Source: an uncultured Bacilli bacterium | GTDB taxonomy: Bacteria; Bacillota_I; Bacilli_A; RF39; UBA660 | Reading direction: 5' to 3' | NCBI GenBank assembly: GCA_934095805.1 | Contig: CAKOKV010000027.1 | Location: 1-8,817 of the forward strand | Length of the DNA stretch: 8,817 bases | Shown: piece after piece, positions 1-5,387 of the stretch | Layout: each line of letters begins with the position of its first letter | Numbering within the stretch: position 1 is the first letter of the stretch | Made by a program: the position numbers and the translations under genes | Notes under the pieces: model-generated | Databases searched by the model: none | Told to the model about the DNA's origin: nothing | Seen by the model: the letters and a program-made list of their open reading frames with translations, nothing else

Positions 1-153
1 ATATATGATGGACTAAAAAAAGAAAAATACAATGATAAAAATATACATATATTAAATGATGTAAAAGATGCTTTCCCACTTATGAGAAAGTTATCTGGAA
101 AAGAAACCTTTGTATTACTTGAAAATGACTTACCAGATATATTTAATGAATAG
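1..153 (+). CDS. C-terminal fragment of a Mur ligase, probably MurF-type (5' end outside window)
   Basis: An open frame runs from base 1 and stops at TAG (151-153), giving the last 50 residues of a protein that begins upstream. The tail contains the string FVLLENDLPDIF. Tails of the form 'LLENDLPD' are, from memory, typical of the C-terminal domain of MurF-like UDP-MurNAc-tripeptide:D-Ala-D-Ala ligases in Firmicutes. MurF adds the D-Ala-D-Ala dipeptide to the cytoplasmic peptidoglycan precursor. The next gene is a D-Ala-D-Ala ligase family member only 12 bases downstream, whose ribosome binding site overlaps this stop codon, so the two are almost certainly co-transcribed; that pairing supports the MurF reading. 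The catalytic ATPase core is not in the window, so another Mur ligase such as a MurE- or MurT-type protein cannot be excluded. Confidence 0.6.
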   Translation: MYDGLKKEKYNDKNIHILNDVKDAFPLMRKLSGKETFVLLENDLPDIFNE

Positions 154-156
154 GAG
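152..156 (+). promoter_or_regulatory. Shine-Dalgarno for ddl overlapping the upstream stop codon
   Basis: AGGAG begins in the TAG stop of the Mur ligase and lies 9 bases before the ATG at 166. The overlap of stop codon and ribosome binding site implies translational coupling of the Mur ligase and ddl, and fixes the ddl start. Confidence 0.75.
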
Positions 157-165
157 TGAAGAAGT

Positions 166-1359
166 ATGAAAATAAAAATAGGTGTTATTTATGGTGGAGA
201 AACAGTAGAGCATGAAGTAAGTGTTATTTCTGCATTACAAGCTATGAATAATTTAAATGAAGATAAGTATGATATTGTTCCAATATATATATCAAAAGAT
301 AGAACTTGGTATACAGGACATATGTTAAGAGATATCGAATTTTATAAAGATTTCGATATGGAAAAAAGATATGCTACTAAAGTTATGCTATATAAAAAAG
401 GAAAAACATTTATCTTACAAAGAACTACAGGTTTATTTAGAAAAGATGTTACTGATTTAGATGTAATATTACCTGTAGTTCATGGTAATAATGTAGAAGA
501 TGGTTCACTTGCAGGATTACTTGATTCAATAGGTATTCCTTATGTTGGATCTCATGTTCTAGGTGGAGCATTAGGTCAAGATAAGGTTATAATGAAACAA
601 GTAATGCAAGCAGTTGGATTACCAATTGTAGACTATACATGGTTCTATGATAATGAATATTTAGATGATAAAGAAAAAATCTTAGATAATATTAAAAAAA
701 TTGGATATCCAGTTATAGTAAAACCAGCTACACTTGGAAGTAGTATTGGAATAGGAAAAGCTCATTCTGCAAAAGAAATTGAAGCTAAAATAGAAGAAGC
801 AATTGAATATGATAATAAGATTGTTGTTGAAAAAGTAATCGAAGATCTAACTGAAGTTAATGCATCAGTACTTGGAAATTATGAATATCAAAAAGTGAGT
901 CCATTAGAAGAAGTTATGGGTGTAGACGAAATATTATCATATGCTGATAAATATTTAGGAAATGCAAAAGCAAAAGGAACAGCTTCAAAAGGTATGGCTA
1001 GTACAAATAGAATAGTACCAGCAAGAATCTCTGATAAACTAACAAAAGAAATAGGAGAAACAGCAAAAGAGGTATTCAAAACTTTAAATTTAAGTGGTGT
1101 TTGTAGAATAGACTTCTTAATAGATAAAAAAGATAATAAATTCTATGTTAATGAACCAAACACTTGTCCAGGAAGTTTATCATTCTATTTATGGAAGGAA
1201 GCTGGAGTAAAATATTGTGATTTATTAGATGAAATGATTTCTATAGCAATAAAAGAATACAAACATAAAAATAAAAAAACTATGTCATTTAACAGTACAA
1301 TATTTGATGGATTTAATGGTTCAAAAGGATTAAAAGGTATGAAAGGATTAAAAAATTAA
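166..1359 (+). CDS. ddl: D-alanine--D-alanine ligase family protein (ATP-grasp)
   Basis: This cytoplasmic ATP-grasp enzyme should join two D-amino acids, normally D-Ala-D-Ala, for MurF to add to the wall precursor. In the 397 residues, the N-terminal domain has GGETVEHEVSVISA (10-23, with the substrate-positioning Glu15) and HG-x3-EDG (106-113). The ATP-grasp part has VKPATLGSSIG (185-195) and the metal and phosphate ligands Arg314, Asp316, Glu330 and Asn332 (RID, NEPNT). KY at 262-263 is retained in the substrate loop. The protein is somewhat longer than the usual 350-370 residues because of a Lys/Gly-rich tail, GLKGMKGLKN. It departs from classical Ddl in the omega-loop region: the segment after NEPNTCPG reads SLSFYLW where classical Ddl has a T-x-x-SLxP-type motif, so the conserved Ser that contacts the second D-Ala appears to be Tyr341. 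Membership of the family is certain; the exact dipeptide made is inferred. Confidence 0.9.
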   Translation: MKIKIGVIYGGETVEHEVSVISALQAMNNLNEDKYDIVPIYISKDRTWYTGHMLRDIEFYKDFDMEKRYATKVMLYKKGKTFILQRTTGLFRKDVTDLDVILPVVHGNNVEDGSLAGLLDSIGIPYVGSHVLGGALGQDKVIMKQVMQAVGLPIVDYTWFYDNEYLDDKEKILDNIKKIGYPVIVKPATLGSSIGIGKAHSAKEIEAKIEEAIEYDNKIVVEKVIEDLTEVNASVLGNYEYQKVSPLEEVMGVDEILSYADKYLGNAKAKGTASKGMASTNRIVPARISDKLTKEIGETAKEVFKTLNLSGVCRIDFLIDKKDNKFYVNEPNTCPGSLSFYLWKEAGVKYCDLLDEMISIAIKEYKHKNKKTMSFNSTIFDGFNGSKGLKGMKGLKN

Positions 1360-1368
1360 TCCTTTTTT
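1342..1368 (+). terminator. Rho-independent terminator overlapping the ddl stop codon
   Basis: AAAGGATTA (1342-1350) pairs perfectly with TAATCCTTT (1357-1365) around a six-base loop, and the T tract runs to 1368. The TAA stop of ddl (1357-1359) is part of the right arm, so the hairpin sits inside the final codons. The stem has only two G-C pairs, but the U tract is good. It would end the Mur ligase-ddl transcript. Confidence 0.7.
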
Positions 1369-1430
1369 CTTCTCAACTTATCGTTTAGATAACTAAACTA
1401 TCAAATTATAGAATTTTATAAAAAGTTCTG

Positions 1431-1449
1431 TATAATGTAAAATGAGGAG
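1431..1449 (+). promoter_or_regulatory. Promoter -10 and Shine-Dalgarno of the thioredoxin-like gene
   Basis: A perfect TATAAT lies at 1431-1436 and AGGAG at 1445-1449, six bases before the ATG at 1456. The predicted start point near 1443 leaves a leader of about 13 bases. No convincing -35 box is visible. The preceding ddl terminator makes an independent promoter necessary. Confidence 0.65.
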
Positions 1450-1455
1450 AGAAGT

Positions 1456-1920
1456 ATGAGTAAAAAAATAATAATAAGTGCGATAATTTTAACAATAATA
1501 ATAGTTGTACCAGCAATATTGATGATGAATAAATATGAGAAATTCTATATAGAAGATAAATATTATACAAATGGAGAGTTTATAAAGATTGATTCTGAAG
1601 AGTTAAATGAACTAATAGATTCAAAGGAAAGTTTTCTATTATACACTTATAATGATTATTGTAGTTTAAAAATACCTTGTGATGATATCTTTAAAGAAGT
1701 AATGGAAGAAAACAATATAAGTATGTATTCCATAAGATATGAAGAATTTGAAAAAACAAAATATATAAAGAAAGTTAAATTTGCTCCATCAGTTATAATT
1801 ATTAAAGATAGTAAAATTATTTCATATTTGGATGCCAATAAAAAAGAAGATCTTGATAAATATCAAGATACATCTGAATTTAAAAAATGGTTAGAAAGTT
1901 ATATTTATTTAAGTAAATAA
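1456..1920 (+). CDS. membrane-anchored thioredoxin-fold protein with CX5C motif
   Basis: The product has 154 residues. Residues 4-24 are a single hydrophobic helix after a short basic start and carry no lipobox, so this looks like an uncleaved anchor with the rest outside the membrane. The soluble part reads like a thioredoxin fold: a strand (FLLYTYNDYC, 60-69) ends in a cysteine, a helix follows, and a later strand begins with a likely cis-proline (FAPSVIII, Pro111). The active-site position has C-SLKIP-C (Cys69 and Cys75), five residues between cysteines instead of the usual two. A role in thiol-disulfide exchange outside the membrane is inferred from the fold and the two cysteines; the partner is unknown. 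It has its own promoter and a good Shine-Dalgarno, and stops 9 bases before the convergent murI. It could also be a non-catalytic thioredoxin-like protein. Confidence 0.6.
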   Translation: MSKKIIISAIILTIIIVVPAILMMNKYEKFYIEDKYYTNGEFIKIDSEELNELIDSKESFLLYTYNDYCSLKIPCDDIFKEVMEENNISMYSIRYEEFEKTKYIKKVKFAPSVIIIKDSKIISYLDANKKEDLDKYQDTSEFKKWLESYIYLSK

Positions 1921-1941
1921 TATAACTTTTCATTTGTTATA
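1921..1941. terminator. Weak hairpin between convergent genes
   Basis: TATAAC (1921-1926) and GTTATA (1936-1941) form a six-base inverted repeat with a nine-base loop; the murI stop codon (TGA on minus, 1930-1932) lies in the loop. Neither side is followed by a clean T tract, so this is at best a weak, possibly bidirectional terminator. No better one is visible here. Confidence 0.25.
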
Positions 1942-2640
1942 AATAATTTCTGTTTTACCTTTAGTATTATTTTTATTTAATAAATTTTTACTTTCAAGTA
2001 CTCTTTTTACTTGATTTGATACACCTTTATTTCCATCTATAAGCTTAGCATTTGGAAAAAGTTTTTTAATATTTTTTTTAGCATATGGATAATGTGTACA
2101 TCCAAGTACAATAGAATCTATATCTTTATCATAATAACTATGAAGTAAGTTATGTAAAACTCTATCAATATCTTTTTCAGTTCCAAATTCTATGGTGTCA
2201 GCTAAACCTTTACAAGGTAAAAGTTTTATTTTTTGACCCTTTTTCTTATAATTTTTAACTAACTCATGAGTTCTTTCAGCTTTTATAGTACCGGGAGTAG
2301 CCATAACTAAAGTATTTTTATAATTATTATCACAAGCAACTTTAATAGCAGGTTCAGTACCAACAAATGGCATATTTGGATACATTAATCTTAATCTTTT
2401 TATACATCTTGTAGTTGCTGTATTACAAGCAATAACAATTATTTTAACATTTTTACTTATTAGAAAATCAACAATATTAGTGACTATTTTCATAAGTTCT
2501 TCATCACTTTTTTCACCATAAGGATTATTTTTAGAATCTGCATAATAAATATAATCTTCATTTGGAAGTAATTTTTTTAGTTCTTTTAAAATAGTAAGAC
2601 CACCAATACCTGAGTCAAACATACCAATTTTATTATTCAT
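1930..2640 (-). CDS. murI: glutamate racemase
   Basis: MurI interconverts L- and D-glutamate in the cytoplasm, supplying the D-Glu that MurD adds to the peptidoglycan stem. The 236-residue product opens with FDSGIGGLT (8-16, holding the catalytic Asp9 and Ser10). It has a YADSKNNPYGEKS segment (33-45) where the family has a PYG-x-(R/K)S motif. It also has both catalytic cysteines in their usual settings: ACNTATT (Cys72) and GCTHYP (Cys181, with His183). It is about 30 residues shorter than the usual 260-270, the loss being spread outside the motifs, and it looks intact. The ATG at 2640 has AAGGA ten bases upstream (2655-2651) and an extended -10 just beyond. It is divergent from the COG2426 gene and convergent with the thioredoxin-like gene, so it is probably transcribed alone. 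It shares the window with three other wall-synthesis genes. Confidence 0.94.
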   Translation of the reverse strand: MNNKIGMFDSGIGGLTILKELKKLLPNEDYIYYADSKNNPYGEKSDEELMKIVTNIVDFLISKNVKIIVIACNTATTRCIKRLRLMYPNMPFVGTEPAIKVACDNNYKNTLVMATPGTIKAERTHELVKNYKKKGQKIKLLPCKGLADTIEFGTEKDIDRVLHNLLHSYYDKDIDSIVLGCTHYPYAKKNIKKLFPNAKLIDGNKGVSNQVKRVLESKNLLNKNNTKGKTEIIYNK

Positions 2641-2661
2641 GTAACATCATTCCTTGTAAAT

Positions 2662-2670
2662 ATTATATCA
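2662..2670 (-). promoter_or_regulatory. Extended -10 promoter of murI
   Basis: Read on the minus strand, TGATATAAT (2670-2662) is a perfect extended -10 element. The predicted start near 2655 coincides with the AAGGA Shine-Dalgarno, giving a leader of about 15 bases. No clear -35 hexamer is present. Confidence 0.65.
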
Positions 2671-2695
2671 CAATTATATATTATCTTATAAAATA

Positions 2696-2704
2696 TGTTA
2701 TAAT
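2696..2704 (+). promoter_or_regulatory. Extended -10 promoter of the COG2426-DUF3267 operon
   Basis: TGTTATAAT (2696-2704) is a perfect extended -10 element. The predicted start is near 2711. This decides the gene start: an ATG at 2714 would be almost at the RNA 5' end without a ribosome binding site, whereas the ATG at 2741 has one. The promoter is back-to-back with that of murI, with 28 bases between the two elements. Confidence 0.65.
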
Positions 2705-2740
2705 TAAAAACAGATGAATATAATTAAAAGAGGGTGTCAA

Positions 2741-3259
2741 ATGGAAAGTATAATAGATTCAATAATAAAGTTATTCAGTGGTTTAACAGCATTAAAATTT
2801 GGTAAGGAATTAATAGTATTTATTATTTCAATATTACCGATTTTAGAATTAAGAGGTGGGCTTATAGCTGCATCTTTATTAGATGTTAATCCACTTACTG
2901 GATACATAGTATCAATAATTGGAAATGTATTACCAGTACCATTTATATTATTATTTATAAATAAAATATTAGAATGGATGAAAAATTCTAAAATAAAATG
3001 GATGAATAAAGTAGCTAAATGGTTAGATAAGAAAGCAAGAAAACATAAAGATTCAATCGAAAAATATGGTTATCTTGGCTTAACATTATTTGTAGGAGTT
3101 CCACTTCCTGGAACAGGTGCATGGACAGGATGTTTAGCAGCATCAGTATTAAATATGGATAAAAAGAAATCATTTATATCAATAATGCTTGGTATAATAA
3201 TGGCAAGTATAATAATGATGATTTTATCTTATGGACTTTTAAAAAGAATAGTAGGTTAA
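2741..3259 (+). CDS. COG2426 / small multidrug export family membrane protein
   Basis: This is a 172-residue integral membrane protein. Two hallmark segments are visible: PILELRGG (33-40), matching the family's 'P-x-x-E-x-RG' re-entrant motif, and VPLPGTGAWTG (120-130), matching 'PLPGTGaWtG'. Hydrophobic helices lie roughly at 22-48, 51-76, 110-137 and 145-168, with a basic stretch at 81-107 between the halves. The family (Sm_multidrug_ex, PF06695) is related in shape to DedA/VTT proteins; the transport name is historical and the substrate is not established. The start at 2741 is chosen over the in-frame ATG at 2714 because AAGAGGG lies just upstream (2728-2734 region) and the homology begins there. 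It is followed after one base by the DUF3267 gene, so the two are co-transcribed and probably co-translated. Confidence 0.85.
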   Translation: MESIIDSIIKLFSGLTALKFGKELIVFIISILPILELRGGLIAASLLDVNPLTGYIVSIIGNVLPVPFILLFINKILEWMKNSKIKWMNKVAKWLDKKARKHKDSIEKYGYLGLTLFVGVPLPGTGAWTGCLAASVLNMDKKKSFISIMLGIIMASIIMMILSYGLLKRIVG

Positions 3260-3260
3260 T

Positions 3261-3938
3261 ATGAAAAAGAAAGAAACAACAAAGTGTTATAAATATAAAT
3301 TTAATCTTAAAGCTGGAAATATAATGGCATCATTAATAATAATTGCATTACTTATGTTAGTGTATTTTACATTTGATAATTATTATTTTAAATTCGAATA
3401 TAAAGAATTATTAATAATGATTTCTTGGTTTATATTACATGAAATATTACATTATATAGGATATTTAATAAATAAGCCAGTAAAAAGTAAAGACTTATGC
3501 TTAGGTATGTGTCTTGAAAAAGGAATTATGTATTGTAGATGTACAAATGAAATAAGTAAAAAAGCAGTAATGGTTTCATTATTAACACCATTCACTATAA
3601 TTGGTGTATTAACATTAATAATTAGTTATATATATAATATGCCTTTTTTAGCATTCTTATCAGTTTCTAATATAGCAGGATCATATTTTGATTTATTAAC
3701 CTTTTTTCAATTATTAAAAATGCCAAAGGATATAAAATTTGCAGAATATAATGAATGTGATGCATATTATCTAATAAGCGAAAAAGATTTAAGTAATATA
3801 AAAGTTCCAGGAATAAACTTAGTTGAAGCAAAAGAATTTGATAAATCAAAAATAGATAAAAATTCTAAAAGAATAGAATTATCTAAAATAAGCATAATAA
3901 TAATGATAATATTATTGGCACTAGGATTTATAATTTAA
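3261..3938 (+). CDS. DUF3267-type membrane protein with HExxH (putative zincin)
   Basis: The 225-residue multispanning membrane protein carries HEILH (60-64) inside its second hydrophobic segment (47-70), the zinc-binding and catalytic signature of metalloproteases. Later, NIAGSYFDLL (137-146) places Asp144 in a membrane helix, a position that could serve as a third zinc ligand as in site-2-protease-like enzymes. Other hydrophobic segments are near 21-39, 103-125, 127-150 and 208-225. This arrangement fits the DUF3267 (PF11667) putative zincin family, whose substrates are unknown. Four cysteines cluster at 80, 84, 92 and 94, between the HExxH helix and the next span. The ATG lies one base after the stop of the COG2426 gene; AGTAGG (3250-3255) is a weak ribosome binding site, so translation is probably coupled. 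Proteolytic activity is inferred. Confidence 0.75.
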   Translation: MKKKETTKCYKYKFNLKAGNIMASLIIIALLMLVYFTFDNYYFKFEYKELLIMISWFILHEILHYIGYLINKPVKSKDLCLGMCLEKGIMYCRCTNEISKKAVMVSLLTPFTIIGVLTLIISYIYNMPFLAFLSVSNIAGSYFDLLTFFQLLKMPKDIKFAEYNECDAYYLISEKDLSNIKVPGINLVEAKEFDKSKIDKNSKRIELSKISIIIMIILLALGFII

Positions 3939-3962
3939 AATAAAAAGAAAGTATGATATAAT
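3934..3962 (+). promoter_or_regulatory. Promoter of the ZIP-rluA unit
   Basis: TTTAAA (3934-3939), 17 bases, then TATAAT (3957-3962) preceded by TG at 3954-3955, so an extended -10 with correct spacing. The -35 overlaps the stop codon of the DUF3267 gene. The start point is predicted near 3969, leaving a leader of about 11 bases. Confidence 0.7.
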
Positions 3963-3978
3963 CTTCTTGGTGAAGAAG
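3963..3978 (+). promoter_or_regulatory. Palindrome at the ZIP transcription start and ribosome binding site
   Basis: CTTCTT (3963-3968), GGTG, AAGAAG (3973-3978) is a perfect six-base inverted repeat centred on the predicted start point and the GGTGA Shine-Dalgarno (3969-3973). RNA started from the promoter above would lack the left arm, so any function would be as a DNA operator, or as an RNA hairpin only on read-through transcripts from the upstream operon. Confidence 0.35.
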
Positions 3979-3979
3979 T

Positions 3980-4699
3980 ATGAATATACAAGCAATATGT
4001 ATAACATTGTTATCAGGACTTTCTTTTTTTATAGGTTATTTGATAACAAAGTTAATTAAAAATGAAAAAAAATTAATAATATTTTCAATAGGATTTTCTT
4101 TTACTATAATATTAGGCCTTATATTTTTTGATCTTTTACCAGAATGCATAGAAGCTATTGAAAACAAATGGGTAATATTTGGGTTTACACTTTTAGGTAT
4201 ACTTTTATTAAAGGCACTAGATTTATTTATTCCAGATCATGAACACAAAGAATCTAAAAGAAAAGATCATATGGAACACATAGGACTTATATCAGCATTA
4301 GCATTATTTATACATAATATTATAGAAGGAACAGCTATATATACAGCTTCATTAACTTCACTTAGTATAGGAATATTTACATCTCTTGGAGTATCATTTC
4401 ATAATATTCCACTTGGAATACAAATATCTTCATTAGTAAAAAATAAAAAAGAGAAAATTATATTACTTAGTTTATTATCATTATCAAGTATACTAGGTAT
4501 AATTGTTATAAAATTATTAAAAATTACACTCACTGAATATATTTCAGGTGTATTAATTAGTATAACTCTTGGAATGTTAATATATATAGCATTCTTTGAA
4601 TTATTATGTGAACTAAAAGAAAATATTAAAAAGAAGGAATTATTAATTGGAATAATGACTGGTGTTATATTAATACTAGTAGGTTATCTATTCCATTAA
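3980..4699 (+). CDS. ZIP family divalent metal transporter
   Basis: The product has 239 residues and about eight hydrophobic segments (approximately 4-24, 33-53, 63-84, 102-122, 126-150, 159-178, 187-210 and 221-238), the ZIP topology. ZIP proteins carry zinc, iron or manganese into the cytoplasm. Visible family motifs are DLLPE in the second segment (51-55), HNIIEG in the fourth (112-117), HNIPLG in the fifth (141-146) and FFELLCE in the seventh (205-211). The loop between segments 3 and 4 is His-rich (His87, 89, 97 and 100), as expected for a metal-binding cytosolic loop. In the usual fifth-segment HN-x-PEG motif the glutamate is a ligand of the two-metal centre; here it is Leu145, suggesting a single-site or altered-selectivity transporter. 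It has its own promoter, and rluA follows 10 bases downstream. The actual metal cannot be read from the sequence. Confidence 0.88.
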   Translation: MNIQAICITLLSGLSFFIGYLITKLIKNEKKLIIFSIGFSFTIILGLIFFDLLPECIEAIENKWVIFGFTLLGILLLKALDLFIPDHEHKESKRKDHMEHIGLISALALFIHNIIEGTAIYTASLTSLSIGIFTSLGVSFHNIPLGIQISSLVKNKKEKIILLSLLSLSSILGIIVIKLLKITLTEYISGVLISITLGMLIYIAFFELLCELKENIKKKELLIGIMTGVILILVGYLFH

Positions 4700-4709
4700 A
4701 AAGAAAAAT

Positions 4710-5348
4710 ATGAAGAAGAGAAGATTAGAAATATTATTTGAAGATAAACATTTAATAATAGTAAATAAGAATGGAAATATGCCAACTATTAAAAGTGATA
4801 ATTATAAAGATAATTTATATAGTGAGGTATATGAATATTTACACAAAAAGAATCAAAGGATATTTGTGGTTCATAGGCTTGATAAAGATACTAGTGGAAT
4901 AGTAGTGTTTGCTAAAAGTGAAGCTGTTAAAGAAAAATTACAAAATAATTGGGATAATGTTGAAAGAAATTATATAGCAGTAGTTCACGGAATAACAAAA
5001 GAAGAAGGAATTATTAAATCATATTTAAAAGAAACCAAAACACTATATACATATAGTACAAATGATAAAAGCGGAAAATATGCTGAAACTATTTATCATA
5101 AAATTAAATCTAATAAACAATATTCATTATTAAAAATAAACATTAAAACAGGAAGAAAAAATCAAATAAGAGTACATATGAAAGATAATAATACTCCAAT
5201 ACTAGGAGATAGAAAATATGGTAAAAAAGATGGGTATAGAAAAATGATGCTTCTAGCAAATGAAATAAAGTTTATTCATCCAGTTACAAAAGAATTAATT
5301 CATATAGATTTAAAAATACCAAATGAATATAGTAAAATAGTAGAATAA
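4710..5348 (+). CDS. RluA-family RNA pseudouridine synthase
   Basis: This cytoplasmic enzyme should isomerise uridine to pseudouridine in rRNA or tRNA. The 212-residue protein is the compact form without an N-terminal S4 domain. It starts directly in the catalytic fold (LEILFEDKHLIIVNK, 6-20). It has the catalytic motif HRLDKDTSG (55-63, nucleophile Asp58), the aromatic motif RNYIAVVHG (86-94) and the TGRKNQIRVHM segment (147-157). ILGDRKYG (164-171) closes the fold. All of these fit the RluA/RluC/RluD superfamily; the exact target base cannot be assigned. The ATG at 4710 has no clear Shine-Dalgarno (only A-rich sequence), so expression probably depends on translation from the ZIP gene 10 bases upstream. 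A hairpin terminator follows at once. Confidence 0.9.
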   Translation: MKKRRLEILFEDKHLIIVNKNGNMPTIKSDNYKDNLYSEVYEYLHKKNQRIFVVHRLDKDTSGIVVFAKSEAVKEKLQNNWDNVERNYIAVVHGITKEEGIIKSYLKETKTLYTYSTNDKSGKYAETIYHKIKSNKQYSLLKINIKTGRKNQIRVHMKDNNTPILGDRKYGKKDGYRKMMLLANEIKFIHPVTKELIHIDLKIPNEYSKIVE

Positions 5349-5349
5349 A

Positions 5350-5387
5350 AAGTAAGAATTATAAACTAATTTCTTACTTCTTTTTTT
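5350..5387. terminator. Rho-independent terminator between rluA and sortase
   Basis: AAGTAAGAA (5350-5358) pairs perfectly with TTCTTACTT (5371-5379), followed on the plus strand by C and seven T (5381-5387): a good terminator for the ZIP-rluA unit. On the minus strand the same stem is followed by a short T stretch (5349-5347, then A and TT), so it may also stop the convergent PBP-sortase transcript. The sortase stop codon (5366-5368) lies in the loop. Confidence 0.8.

Noticed and set aside
888..1079. Minus-strand open frame inside ddl
   Set aside because: It lies wholly opposite a well-supported gene, has no ribosome binding site and no recognisable protein features; a shadow frame.
1656..1838. 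Minus-strand open frame inside the thioredoxin-like gene
   Set aside because: Antisense to a gene with its own promoter and Shine-Dalgarno; hydrophobic composition is what reversed AT-rich codons give.
2714..2740. Upstream ATG as the start of the COG2426 gene
   Set aside because: It would lie about three bases from the predicted transcript start without a Shine-Dalgarno, and adds nine residues with no family similarity; the ATG at 2741 has AAGAGGG upstream.
3667..3849. Minus-strand open frame inside the DUF3267-type gene
   Set aside because: Low-complexity Leu/Ile/Tyr-rich translation typical of the antisense of a membrane protein gene; no start signals.
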